Part shown: one piece after another, positions 45,501 to 57,758 of the stretch
How positions within the stretch are numbered: position 1 is the first letter of the stretch
Layout: each line of letters starts with the position of its first letter
Assembly: GCA_035048485.1 (NCBI GenBank)
Contig: CM068587.1
Span: 32,721,001 to 32,785,000, forward strand
From: Pteria penguin
Lineage: Eukaryota; Mollusca; Bivalvia; Pterioida; Pteriidae
Reading direction: 5' to 3'
DNA: 64,000 bases
The notes under the pieces: generated by a model
The model's database searches: none
Seen by the model: only the letters and a program-made list of their open reading frames with translations
What the model was told of the DNA's origin: nothing
Program-made: the position numbers and the translations under genes

Positions 45501-46649
45501 CAAATTTAAAGATAGATCTTCCCGCATTTCCTCTGATAATGAAAATGCAATATAAATATTTAGGTAAATGTTGTATGTTTCTAAATATAAATGATGTTAA
45601 AACATTATGAGAATCGTGAATAAGATGGTTATTTAATGTCCCACTTGAAGGAATGTCGTTCCTTGGCTCAGCTTCGACTCGTGACAACAATGCAGTAAAA
45701 CTTGTTGCCATGAATTTGTCGATTGCACGTTCATTTCGGATACAAGCAATTGCAAACTCTTTGCCGTAAGATAGTATGAAGAGAGCAAATTTTATTAGCA
45801 TTTTGTACATAGGTATAATGACGATGTAGTTGCAACAAAGACCTAATTTTTGAGTTTACTTGAAAGGCGTTTCGTGGTATTTTCACTTACCAGTGTGAAT
45901 TAAATGTACAATTTTTATATTATCTAAGCATATGTTTTTTTTTACTTATACATGAACGTCTTTGTGTCAAATCACAGTTAAATTGATATATGCCTATGGA
46001 TAAGCTAAGAGGCATTTGAGCCACATATTTATATGAAAAGATTTTAAAAAACGTTGGATACAAAAAGTGAAGTTATTAGTGTTTCATATAGGTTATATGT
46101 ATCGAGACTTTTAGATTAATTATTTGTTGCTTTAAATGCATAATTTCACAAAGTAGAAGTAATGGGACTTTCAAAACATCAAGGTTATTTTCCATGAATG
46201 CTTCATTTCAATCATCTTTTATAATAAGTCTCTTCAGCAATTGATAGTTTTCACTGAGCGAAAATTTACAGGAGTTATCTTCCATTGTAAGCCATTTTGT
46301 GGGTTAACGTGTGAAGTTTTGTGCTTGAATCAATAAAATAAACTTTAAAATCATCTTTGAAAATATAGATTGCTTGCAAACCAATAGATATAAGATATAA
46401 TTTGTTCCGAAACTGTTAATAATGGTGCAAAATTATGAAAACCCTCTCCAAACAAAAGTTTTAAAATTGGTACTACCATAAATAAAGATCTCTTGTTTGA
46501 CCCCAAATATGGGTGACTACGGGAGGTAACTCCAATAAATTTAGACTTAGTGAAAATTATCTATTCCTTTGAAATTGAAAACTATTTGCAAAAAAAGATA
46601 AGCAATAAGTCTTGACCAGTGAAGTTCAAACTGACTTCAGTAATATTCC

Positions 46650-46815
46650 GTTGGTAGATTTTGTGTAATGGTTAAGGGGTTGACTTGTGATGCAGGGAAT
46701 GAGGGTTCGATATCTCTCTGCGTCACTATGTACAAAATATTGTTAACATCTTGCTGCCATGTCGTGATATGACTGAAAAATTGTTGAAAGCGACGTTAAA
46801 CCTCATTCAGCCAAC
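46650..46815 (+). mobile_element. tRNA-derived SINE, family B (unit 2)
   Basis: This is the positional equivalent of the unit 1 copy, with ATGGTTAAGGGGTTGACTTG and GGTTCGATATC. Confidence 0.6.
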
Positions 46816-46939
46816 CAACAATTTGTCCCAGAAAAGTATTCCTCCCTCTTAAATGTCAAAGAATGATAGCACAATGTTATGGCTTATTTTTGAAATTCAT
46901 ATATTGGTTAAATAAGTAAGTTGAATTTTTTTTTCACAT

Positions 46940-49900
46940 TTATTGCTTCATGCAACAACAGAAACATCGAATTCCTCTCTGGAATCTCCGTAGCAGTCTC
47001 CTCATCTGTTAAAAATAAAGTGGTATATTAATTTATTTAAAAATATAAATATTAATATGTCAAAAAGTCAACAGATAATCTATATAAACATAATTGTTAG
47101 ATTATTAATTTATCTTTCCATCAACCTTTTTCTGATAAATTTCCAAAAGTAATAAGAGAATTATTTTGTAATTAACTTTAACTTATTCTATTAAAAATAT
47201 CATAGTAATTTTCAGGTTAATTTACTTACCTTTGATTCTTTTTTCTTCTGTGTGTATGTATCCTTTGAGCAGACAAGTCCCTGAAACAGAAAAAAACGAA
47301 TTACATCTAATCTCCATATGAAGAACAGTATTGCACTGCTCAAAATGAGGGGAAGACTGAAGTGTAAAATTCAGGAATAACAAAACCATCAACCACAATG
47401 TAATATAAAGTGGAAATATGATTTTTTTTTTAAATTAGAAATTGAGAAAGCATACATATTCAGTGGAGGATTTGGAAGGGGGGAGGGCAGGGGGCCCGAC
47501 TAGTTTGGCTGATACACATGTGCCCCCCCCCCCCCCCCTTTCGGAAATTCTGGATCCCCCACTGATATTCATCATGTAGCCAAGGGTGTCGCAAGAAAGA
47601 TTCCATAATCATTCATATGATGATGGTTATGATGATCGTATGAAGATGACGAAGGCAACAAGAATGATGATGATACATTCTATGGCCAGACTTATTGCTT
47701 TTATTGATTCATTGATTGATTTTTGTTTAACGTCACACCACGAATATTTCACGCATATGGTGACGGCATCTGCCTGATGCGAGGCATACACATTTTGATC
47801 TTTGCAACGGACCCACCCGAAGCAGTGAGAGACTTGCCATGCATACCACGACACAGGGCCTCGGTTTTTGCTGTCTAATCTGAAAGACAGGACACCGGCA
47901 TGACCAGAGCGGGACTCGAAACCCGGCCTACCGTTTAGGAGGCGAGCGTGACACCACTAGGCCAAGCCAGCTTTTTTAGCTCTGCACTCCATCTTCATTG
48001 TCAGCATCAGTGAAATAGGACCCAGCATTATTTCATCATAGAAATCTTAATTGAAATGATGTCGGGATGTGGTATATGAACACAAAACAATCAGCTGACT
48101 TGAAAATGGAGTTATATCATCTCACTTTTTTTCCTTTTTTTTTGTTTACATATAATGTTGTGTTCAAATTCTGCATTGTGTAATCATAGAATATGAATAA
48201 AAATGAAGTTGATATAGATGTAAGTAGAATAAAATTAAATATATACTGTGTTAAAGGATCAAAATCAAGTCATGCCCAATTACCCCAAAGTTAGAAATGC
48301 AAGATTCTTGCACAATGAAAGTTTACAGTGTTAGTAAGAACAGTGTCGTCTTAGAAGAAAATGAAAATGATTATTATGATGATAATGAGGAAGAGGATTG
48401 TTTACATACCACCTCTGTATTATTAACATCCAGTCTTATGAATGCAGTGCCATTTGATGAGGTTTCATCAATAGTTGAAGTCATATCATGTCCAATGTTT
48501 GGAGTTGTGGGAACATCTCTGATCATTATCTCTTCAATCTGCTGACTCTATAAAATGAATATTTAGAATTAGAGAAAAGTTGGTGCTTTACTCAGTTATA
48601 AAAATTTCCTTTATTTTGTGTAAGAAATGAATTTATGCATTAACATTTCTTTAAATGTATAGCATATGAATTTATATTCAGTTTACTATGCAAACAACAC
48701 TTTTTGCACAATTTATTTGTATTATAAATGACAGTTCTGATTATATTTTCATATTTTAAGTAATTAAAAAAACCTACCATGTCCTTCTTATATTCTGACA
48801 TTTTTGGGGATTCAGAAGGATGACCTACTGGTACATTGGGCGATTCCTGGAAAAACATCAGGAGAAAAGACCTGACTCCAGGATCATTACTTTCGAGTGC
48901 AACTTGATTTTCCTTGCTCTCAGTGTCTAGCTGTGGCTGTTCATCCTCTGGTTCAGTACACCCAGGGAAATTCTGGATGTCGTTGGCGTTCTCTTCACTC
49001 TCTTGTTGTTTACTTTTCATTAAATCCAGGCTATTCTTTATCAAATCATCCACTAATCTTCTCGCTATGTCACTTATTCCTCTTTCGCGTGTTTTGTTGA
49101 TCTCGTTTTTATCAAGCTTAGATTCTAATACAGCATGGTTATGCGGGTCATGAATAACGTCTGTTTTCTCCTCCCCCTTGTTCTCCCACATTAGGCTTTG
49201 AAATTTAGCGACTGGAGACTTAGAGTTTAGTGAAGCGAAGCTTTCATTTATGATATCATCCACTACTATTCTGGCTATGTCTCTTTCCTCTCTGTTTTGT
49301 GTTGTGATCACATTTTTATCATACTTAGCTTCTTGTTCATCACAGTGATATGGCTCCTGAATCTTGTTCGTCTTTGACTTCTTATTCTCCAACAGAATGC
49401 TTTGAGATAAAGAGACCAACGATTTAGGATGTTGTTTCCGTTGTTCTTCACAGTTTAGTATTGCCAAGCTAGTGTTTATTATGTCATCAACTAATCTTCT
49501 TGCTGTGTCTCTAAGTTCTGTTTCGTTTGTTATGCTGGCATAGCCATCATCTTCGGATTTTCTTAAGGCACTATAATACGGATCCTGAACATCGCCTGTC
49601 TTTGCTTTCTCCTTGTTCTCTCGAACTACGGCTTGAGGTGTAGATACTGATGACTTTGGACGTTGTTTTCCTTGTTTTTCAGCGTTTAGTATTGCCAAGC
49701 TGGTGTTTATTATGTCATCAACTAATCTTCTTGCTGTGTCACTAAATTCTGTTTCGTTTGTTTTGCTCGCATAGCCATCATCCTCGGATTTTCGTAAGGT
49801 ACAATCCGACGGATCCTGAATATCGCCTGTCTTTGCTTTCTCCTTGTTCTCTCGAACTATGGCTTGAGATGTAGATTCTGATGACTTTGGATGTTGGGCC

Positions 49901-52900
49901 TCTTGTTCCTCACATTTGAGTAAAGCCAAGCTAGTATTTATAATGTCATCTACAATTCTTTTAGCTGTATCTCGTAGTTCTTTTTCAGATGTTGTGATTT
50001 TGAATTCATCATGTTCAGACTCTCGTTCTTCATGTTCTGTAGAGCTTGGGATATCACTCAGACTGATCTTATTATTGTCGCCTCGTTCTGGTGAAAGTCC
50101 CTGTGCTCTGACTTCTGATGAAGGTACTGTCAGCCGTGGATACTGATCTTTCTGTTGTTTGTTACATCTTAGTGAAGCCAAGCTTTTATCAGTTATATTA
50201 TTTGTGTACTCCTTCACCATGTCCCTCAGTGCTAGCTCAGTTGTGGTTGACTTATTGTCATGCTTAGCCTGCAGCGTTGTATATTCACGTTGGTCTGGGA
50301 CCTCGCTGCCCTTCTCCGTATCTGTGCTTCTTGCTTCTTGTGTTCTGGCTTCATACAGATGGTCAGAGTGCGCAAATTCTTGTTTGTTACATTTCAAGAA
50401 TACTATGCTATTATATATTATCCCCTTCACGTACGTTTGCGCCTTCTCTCTTAGTTTTTGATCGCTCTCGTATTTGGCGTGTTCGGCTTCTCGTTTGTTA
50501 CTTTCAAGTTGATCTTGGTCATGACCGATCTTAGTTTTGATTTCTTGTTGGTATTCTTGGGACAGCAGATGTACCTGTGCAGTATGTTTTGTCAATTTTG
50601 GACGTTTATTTTCTTGTCCAATACACTGCAGTAAAATTATGCTGTTGTTTATTACTTCCTCCACGTACTTCCTAGACTTCTCTCTCAGTTCTATTTCGCT
50701 TATGTAGATATCACCTTGATGTTCTTTACTCATACTGGCCACAGTAATGGACTCTTTTCTACTGTTCACCTCTGTACGTTTGACTGCCTCGTGGTGGATG
50801 CTTTCTTTTTCATCTTTTTCATTATGTCCTTGATGTTCCATTAATTGTTGCTGTATTTCAAAAACAAATTTACTTTACTGGTATAATAACTAAATATGAT
50901 TGAAAGTTGACAGAAAGTTCTAAAGTATGGATAATATATTTATCAATAAAGATAATTATTTATTTATTTATTCATTTATATATTTATTTATTTATTTATT
51001 TATTGCATGGAGATATAGTATATTTTAATATGATTTCATGGATAGTAAGTACATACCTCTTTCTTCCATCTCTGAAACTAGAAATTAAAGTAACAAATCT
51101 TAATACCAAAGACATATTTAATATTCCAATATAGACAATGAATTTAAATAAAGAATTATTAACACATTCAGTTTCATTTTGCAAAGGATTAAATAGTATT
51201 ACTAACATATCAAACATATCCTCAACTCCCTCCCTCAGACATACTCACACACACATACCACCCCACCTCCCCACACATAGACACATAGACACACATACAA
51301 AAGTTAACCAAATATCAAACTTATTGATAATGAAATACACACCTTTCTCTTACGCTTTTGCTGTAAATAAAGAAGAGAAAATTATATATATTTATAATGT
51401 ACAAATTATACTGAATCAATTACTTATATGTAGAAGTATTTACGAATTTCTTTGAACTTTTATTGGTTACGTTTTTCGTATCGCCGTATTCAGGTTTAGA
51501 TCGTGAATTCCATGAAATAAAGATACACAAATCTGTTGTGGTCCTGATTGACGTACCTCTCGCTTCTCATGTTCAACCTGAAAATTAAAATAGTATAATA
51601 AAATACATGTACAAAAAATATGAATGTTTATGTATTTATTTATGTTAAATTATTATTTAATCATTTATTTATTTATTTATTTATCAAAGTGGGCCTTTAT
51701 CAGTATCCCAAAGAGCATTTTAAGTTGAAAAATTCCAGAGCCAAATACAAAGTAAATTGGCAATACATTGCTTTGCTAAATAAAACAATTTATATTACAA
51801 TTTAAATGAAATACATGTGTAAATCGAGATGGGTATGTTATCTTCAAATAGAACTATACAACTTACAGGTGGCAGGTCGGACACAAGTAGTTGGCCTTTA
51901 GTGTGTCCGTCATCTCCCTTGTACTCGTACCTATGTATAACCTATGATGTAGAGTATAAGGTTAATCAGAAAAACCAATAACTATGATATATAGTATTAA
52001 CTAGACCTCTAGGAAATCCGTGAGGTCATGTTATCAAATTCTTCAAAAGAACGACTTGTGAATATGTACAATAAAATATAAAACATGTATGATTTAAAAA
52101 AATAAGGGTAAAAAGTGTCAGCATGATATACTTACATAATATGAAGGAAATCCGGGTTCCTCTTTCTTCTACAATTAAAAAAAATTGTTTTAAAGATGTA
52201 AAATTATGTACGAAAGAAGCATTTTCATAATGCAAAAGTGAAAATTATTAATGTGTCTATTTATTGGGTATTCATATAATTATTCGTTTAGTTTTAGTGT
52301 ACCGAAGTGATTAAACTGGAATTTATTGTCCATTTGTTATCTTAATTAATATAATAAGTATTTTCCATCATACTGATAATATAATGAACAAAATATAATG
52401 CACATACCTCACATTTCTTTGTTTTCTGAAATAAAGAGTATTTACAATGAAGTAAAGTATTACTTATTTGAAGTATAAAGTATGCGTTTATAGAGTTCAA
52501 TAAAGTCATTCGAATTTTATAAACATCGTATGGCATAACGGTGACATTTACTTTTTTAAATATTATCAAATTGTAAGAGTTATTCTCCACTCTTGTACAT
52601 CAACGATGTGTACAATTACGAACAAAGTATTCACAAATACTTGGTATACGAAGCAAGAAGACACAGATGCAGCAGAATGTATGCTCAAAATACTGTTCAT
52701 TATGTTTTTATGTTTAAAAGGTGTAACAAAACGCTGAACCCCCCCCCCCCCCCTCTCTCTTTCTCTCCTTCTCTCTTTCTCTTTTCAATACGTGTACACA
52801 CACTTCATCTACACAGAATTTGCTGAAATTTGGATAATATGAGTACTGTACAGATACATATTTAAGAAAGATTTGTACAATTAGGTTGTATATATATATA

Positions 52901-53136
52901 TATTATATATACCTTACTCCAACCAGTTTCGTCGAACGATGCTTTGAAACGGTCGAAGTCTCGAATATAGCTGCTGTGAAACTTTCTCTAAACACAATGG
53001 AAAAAATAAAAAGAGATATGATAGGACAATGCACATCATCACGAAGTATTTATAGATGCACGAAAATCATTGGCATATAGATAAATATCAGTAACATCAA
53101 ATAATATCGGTAATTTTTACTTACTTCGCTCGTCAT
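46940..53136 (-). CDS. Repeat-helix scaffold protein, copy 2 (complete), 12 exons
   Basis: Exons: 53136-53125, 52987-52913, 52425-52408, 52168-52136, 51941-51867, 51577-51557, 51360-51343, 51071-51057, 50850-48778, 48547-48410, 47280-47230, 47005-46940. All introns are phase 0; total about 864 residues. Exon 2 also offers an internal GTAAGG donor, but using it would put a stop in exon 3, so the AAG/GTATAT border is chosen. The N-terminal part ([45 protein letters not shown]) is conserved with copy 1. Exon 10 is six codons shorter than in copies 1 and 3. The tail has a basic [12 protein letters not shown] stretch, then CFCCCMKQ and stop. The gene is intact with no frameshift, so it is probably functional. 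Function by homology is unknown; a PKA-anchoring role is inferred from the helices. Confidence 0.86.
47704..47971 (-). mobile_element. SINE family A, specific to unit 2
   Basis: It lies between GCTTTTA and GCTTTTTTA. Units 1 (near 29610) and 3 (near 60570) lack it. It has the variant head that includes GAGGCGAGCGTGACACCACT in this orientation. Confidence 0.85.
48778..50850 (-). CDS. Large repeat exon (exon 9) of copy 2, 691 codons, eight helices
   Basis: This open exon encodes eight amphipathic segments starting near exon residues 55, 133, 205, 292, 369, 446, 522 and 592 (counted from MEHQ), a spacing of 70-87 and mostly 77 residues. Segments 4-8 each fit the RII-binder pattern of small or aliphatic residues at positions 1, 4, 5, 8, 9 and 12 (for example [12 protein letters not shown]). 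Segments 1-3 are looser, with Tyr at position 4, and segment 3 (EYTNNITDKS) is degenerate. Units 5 and 6, including the TPQAVVRENKEKAKTGD linker of unit 5, look like a recent internal duplication. Many helices are followed by Cys-Glu/Asn-x-Gln. The short [13 protein letters not shown] segment near the end is the most hydrophobic stretch. Confidence 0.9.
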
Positions 53137-53187
53137 ACTGATTAGCGTCTTTTGGCTTTGTTGCGAATGAACGTAACGTCGTATTTA

Positions 53188-53195
53188 TGACGTCA
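53188..53195. promoter_or_regulatory. Palindromic CRE (TGACGTCA) upstream of copy 2
   Basis: The same perfect octamer sits at the same distance (52-59 bp) from the copy 2 ATG as in copy 1. Sequence farther upstream has diverged more through insertions. Binding has not been shown. Confidence 0.55.
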
Positions 53196-53389
53196 TAACG
53201 AATGCAGAGCTAGCTCCGAAACAAAGCTAGTTTCTGGTTGTTTTTCATAGTCATGTTTCAAACTTTACTTAAATTTAGATATTTAAGATAAATAAATAAA
53301 TAAATGAATAAATAAACAAATACATAAATAAATAAGTAACATAACCAGTTCGGATCGTTTTGCATGAATCTGCTTATTTTCTTGTTAGT

Positions 53390-54020
53390 TTCGTAGAACA
53401 GTTCATTTCGAGATGTTCCGGATTAGAAATGTCAGACTGGTTTTCTATTGTTACAGTAACGAGTCCCGTCTTTGGTTGATTTACGTGTCCAGTATCGAAG
53501 TTCTGGATTATGAATGTGATATTTAGTCCCTCACCGATGAAAAAAGAGGGGACTATCATAGGTTTCCTCTCTATCCTGTCTATCAATTTTATCCATTTGT
53601 CTGTCTTTCTGTCTGTCCGTCTGTCTGTCACGCTGGTTTTCCACACTTTTCTTGGTCGTGCTTACAGATATCAAGCTGAAAGTGATAGCAAGCGTCCCTA
53701 TGAGGAGTTTCATATCAAACGCGACTTTTGTCACGGTTGATGTACTTTTTCGAGAGTTAATGCACTTCAAAATCAGTTTTCCACACTTTTCTTGGTCGTG
53801 CTGACAGATATCAAACTGAATCGTGATAACAAGCTTCCCTATGAGGAGTTAAAGACTAAGAACGACTTTGGTTACGGTTGACATACTTTTTCTAGAGTTA
53901 TTGCCCTTTGTTCAAAATCAATTTTCATTACTTTTCTTGGTCAAACTTGCAGATATCAAGTAAGCAACTCCAGCAGAAAGAGACATATGGAAACTCTAAG
54001 AATGCCTGTTACCCTTTGGC
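53390..54020. mobile_element. Tandem-repeat element upstream of copy 2
   Basis: It starts with hairpin AGTCCCTC / GAGGGGACT (53525-53553) and a (TGTC)n run. Three units of about 135 bp follow, built on TTTTCCACACTTTTCTTGGT and CCCTATGAGGAGTT. Unit 1 has only about two diverged units (35470-35700). Confidence 0.55.
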
Positions 54021-54187
54021 TGCTACTGACCTATTACTCAGCTACTTATGGATTTTAGGGACCGATGTGGGAATTGTACTACTTCAGCAATCATATCAGA
54101 ATGCTTGTTGTTGATCGAGGTGCATATTTATGTATTGTGTGCTATTTCTTCGATTTTTGCTGGGAATTTCAGTACAAAAACAGAGCG

Positions 54188-54191
<4 letters not shown>

Positions 54192-54253
<62 letters not shown>
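54192..54253. repeat. (CT)n microsatellite upstream of copy 2
   Basis: About 31 CT units; the unit 1 counterpart at 35823-35839 is about eight units with an interruption. Arg-Glu and Ser-Leu frames across it are artefacts. Confidence 0.95.
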
Positions 54254-54256
<3 letters not shown>

Positions 54257-54560
54257 CATAAGCAATTGCATAAGCAATTATTGGAAGAATGATTGCATAA
54301 GCAATTTCAGACCTACAGGCAACGTAAGGTAAGAGAACATTGGAAATTCCCATAATTCAAAACTCAGTTCTACTCTTGCTTGAAAGTGGTGACATGCGGT
54401 ATCAAATATTTAAGGGAAGATCATTCATCTTCACGAGTCAAAGGGTTTTCGTAGCGCATCCCCATGACTCGTGAAGATTCTATCGTTGGCATTAATTGAA
54501 AGTGAAACCAAAAGGCTTTACTTCGATTTACATAGGCCAGTATTTAAAATTTGTGTCTCA

Positions 54561-54826
54561 TTGATTGATTTTTGTTTAACGTCACACAACGAATATTTCA
54601 CGTATATGGTGACCGCATTTGCATTTGCGGGGCATACAAATTTTGACCTTTGCAACGGACTTATCCGAAGCAGTGAGGGATTTAATGTGCCATGCACACC
54701 ACGACACGGGGCATTGGTTTTTACTGTCTCATCTGAAGGACAGGACACCGGCATGACCAGAGCGGGACTCGAACACTGGCCTATCAATCATGAGGCAATC
54801 GCGATACCACTAGGCAACGCCGGCTT
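54561..54826 (-). mobile_element. SINE family A with 15-bp target duplication, specific to unit 2
   Basis: AAAATTTGTGTCTCA is at 54546-54560 and 54827-54841. The empty site is in unit 1 near 36177-36191. Confidence 0.95.
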
Positions 54827-55248
54827 AAAATTTGTGTCTCAAACAAAACATAAGGACTTCAAAATTGGCTTTTATCATTCTAATAACATTGAATACAAGA
54901 AACAATTTGGTGCAAGCACCACAGTGTGGGCCGTAATGGGATGTTTGATAAAAGTGCAAAGAATTTTTAAAACAGAATAAAACGTTTTAAAATATGTATT
55001 TTACAGCCATGTGCCTCAATGTTAATTAGCAGACATACAAAGACCTTGATGATCGAACACAGAGGTATAAATCTCCAATATCACTTCCTTTAATATTTCA
55101 GCAAATAGTATATATTTGGGATCATTTAGACCCATTCAGTACTTAAAGCAATAGGGAGTTTATAGTCTTACGGATCAGCCTGCATATGATATGGAAATGT
55201 ACTTTTAAAATTACTACCCTTGTCATTTACTATTTGTTTTAATCCGTG

Positions 55249-55412
55249 TGCTTAATGGATCAGGTGACCGAAAGGTCCCGGGTTCGACTCCCGCCGTGGG
55301 CACATCGGTGTCCTGTCTTGCAGATGAGACAGTAGAAACCGAGGTCGCGTGTCACGGTAGGCGTGGCACGTAATAGATCCCGAACTTCTTCCGGAGGGTC
55401 CGCTACAAAGAT
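55249..55412 (+). mobile_element. SINE family A, 3' part replaced
   Basis: Orthologous to the 36.6-kb copy; after GGGTCCGCTACAAAG the tail is replaced by the palindromic block that follows. Confidence 0.75.
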
Positions 55413-55425
55413 TAATAGAATCTAT

Positions 55426-55565
55426 CACCACCATCAGTAATGGACAGAGATCCTAACCCGAGTGTCAAAAATCTCGGTCCTCCACAACGAGGCTTGCCAA
55501 GTTGTGGAGGACCGAGATTTTTGACACGGGGGTTAGGATATCTCTGTCCATCACTGGTGGTGGTG
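55426..55565. repeat. Long palindrome, about 63-bp arms, 12-nt loop
   Basis: CACCACCATCAGTAATGGAC...GGTCCTCCACAAC pairs with GTTGTGGAGGACC...GTCCATCACTGGTGGTG, with a few small gaps and mismatches. It abuts the broken SINE at 55412. Confidence 0.85.
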
Positions 55566-56545
55566 GTTGATTCTTTTTCTCCCACGTTAGTTTACGAATC
55601 CTGCAACACTTACATCATCGTAGAAAACTTTATAGTAGCGGATGAAAATATCGAGTGATTATGATTGAAGCCGATTTACTCACTCCATCACCGCCTCACA
55701 TTCCGTATTTGACGTCATCAAGCGCGCACCAATGATGTCACAGCCCACTGTACTGTACTATTGTCTGTAGAGATGTGGGCGAGTGTAAGACTACACAACA
55801 TTTAACAATTGCTAGTGTTATGATTTGAATGTGAATAAAATGGCATATTAATATTAAAAGTGCCTCCATGTATTGACGCTCCGTGAAAAATAGAGTGAAT
55901 TGGATTATTTGAATGTGCGTTCCAGGAGAAATTCTGCTCGGAAATTGAGGATAGATGGCAGGTGAGGAAGGTTCTGTAATTTTTTCGACATTTGCCCCGC
56001 CCCCCTTTTTCCGAAATCCTGGATCCGCCACTGTCTGCTGTTTATTTGTAACAACACAACATAACCAATCTGTAAGCAACTGGCTGTTTGCTGGGGTAAC
56101 CAACTTTTTACTGGTTATTACACTTTTGGTAGTGGTGTAGCTGTGCTGGTTGGCAATCTTTTTATTCTCACGTTGTAATTCATAAACAGTAATTAAGGTT
56201 TATCGTCTTACCAAAAGAAGAATTGTAGAATATAATTGGTTATGTTGGTACGTCCTTCTTAGTGTATTATTAATTCTGGAAGTTTAGTAGGACTTTCATC
56301 ATTAACAAAGGTCACTTACATAACCGAATGATAATTTTGCTTATGAAAAAAGCGCGTCAAATATTCTAAAATTGTAAGATAACACCCCCCCCCCCCCCCC
56401 CCGAAAATATTCCAACATATTTTTAAAATACATGTACTCCTCTGTGGTACTGTAATTCAGCCAAAGTCTCGAAGATACTACGCTTACATTAATCTATCAA
56501 TTTGGGTCAGCGCAGTGAATATACTCCTATTTTTATCATTGGTGT

Positions 56546-57758
56546 AAAATCCCGGTGTTGTAGCATAGACTGTCCCCCCGCATAGACTTTTCCCCCGGAT
56601 AAACCGACCCAGTATATAACCCCCCCCCCCCCCCCCCCCCCCCCGGAAAAAACCGACCCTGTATAAATCTTGCCCCACGGAAAACCCGACGCCCGACCCA
56701 GCATAGATTATTCCCGAGGGATAAAACGACCCAGTATAGTTTATCCGCCTTAAGATCAATACGCTTTTCCCCCCGTTAGAGATAAAATCCGGTTTGGTTC
56801 GAATATTACAACAAATGAATGAACCTAAATATGCATAATGCGTTACCATGTTTATTTGACAAAATCTCATTGGACATCGGCACATTGCCAGTTTGAAATT
56901 GAAATTTTCAAAAATCCGATTTCCCCGCATTTGGGCATGTGGTTTATTTTGCAAATTAAAGATATCTTTTACTCTAGCTGGTCCTAGATGAGAATCAAAT
57001 TATGAATTGATTCCCCATTAGGGCACATTATCACCTACATGTCGAGCAAATGCAGATATAAAAACATAATTTTGATCAAATTACATATTAGAAGTGCCAA
57101 AAATTACAATTATAATTTCCTTTGTGGAAATTATAAGAAGTGACATTCAAAATTCTTTTAACTACATGTATTATTGGATCTAGAGAGTGGACGTACAGAT
57201 ATATTTACATACAAGCCGTCGGTATTATGCACCAGTAATCGAAGATTTGGAAAATGTAGTTTTTGTCCTGTCCGTTATTTTGTCTGTCTTTTTATCTGCA
57301 AAACCTTAGACCTTACACATAGATTTTTGAATACTGTGTGTGATAGAGCTTCCATCTTTCACACGAGGAATCCTTGTGATAAGAGGTCAAAGCACAGTAA
57401 TTCCATTTCCCATAGGGTCCCATGTTAAATTACCAAACTTCCAGCAACACCTTAGACTTTAGCTATATATAATCCACATATCAAAATGTTTGTCAGACCC
57501 TCCTTTATCAGAATTTTAACAGTTTACCATAGGTTATATACCTTAATTTCGAGAAAATCATGCTGGAAGAGGGTCACCTCCAAAAATTTGCCAAAATTCT
57601 AATGTAAACAACAACCCCTTTTTAGGTCATAAAATTTTTACATTTAGCGAAATTAGAAAATAAAAATTCATGATTTTACAGCGGAATCAATTTTTATTTA
57701 TAGTTTGATCAAATAATTTCATCCAATCACCACCCCTGATACATTGAAATAGTAGTCC
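56546..57758. other. Spacer between units 2 and 3
   Basis: It holds a C-rich minisatellite (56560-56745; repeated ACCGACCCAGTATA and poly-C of about 25), plain AT-rich sequence, and dispersed repeat copy b (57387-57758). No gene is supported; Gly-rich frames reflect poly-C. Confidence 0.6.
57387..57758. repeat. Dispersed repeat, about 370 bp (copy b)
   Basis: It matches 13534-13914, with the shared stretch CATAGGGTCCCATGTTAAAT and the same end AATAGTAGTCC. Confidence 0.7.

Larger units (their letters stand above)
37641..45904. other. Spacer between units 1 and 2: transposon-derived, no supported gene
   Basis: It holds a 146-bp tandem array element (39205-41368), a SINE split by a hAT-like element (41404-42512), duplicated segments around CGTTTAAGGTTGGAAAAGTT (43671, 44150), poly-C/G runs (43841, 44028, 44507) and an AGAGGGCATATATCGCTCAC fragment (44252). 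The 110-codon frame at 45810-45478 (minus) is unassigned. AATAAA at about 37996 could serve DHRS7. Confidence 0.6.
45905..56545. repeat. Duplicated unit 2 (carries copy 2 gene)
   Basis: It is collinear with unit 1 throughout. Unit-specific changes are SINE insertions at about 47704-47971 and 54561-54826, a roughly 600-bp block with a long palindrome at about 55420-56030, an expanded CT tract at 54192-54253, and loss of part of a MITE near 47490. Confidence 0.8.

Noticed and set aside
45478..45810. 110-codon minus ORF in the spacer before unit 2
   Set aside because: No recognisable domain and no matching exon structure; could be chance or an old remnant.
52913..52918. Alternative donor GTAAGG in exon 2 of copy 2
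   Set aside because: Its use would create a stop in the next exon; the downstream GTATAT donor keeps phase 0 in both copies.
54096..54353. Arg-Glu repeat ORF and Ser-Leu repeat ORFs
   Set aside because: They are translations of the (CT)n microsatellite.
54471..54980. 169-codon plus-strand ORF
   Set aside because: It runs through the antisense of a SINE and its target duplications; the paralogous unit 1 lacks most of it.
56484..56954. 156-codon glycine-rich ORF
   Set aside because: The glycine run is a poly-C tract; no splice or conservation support.
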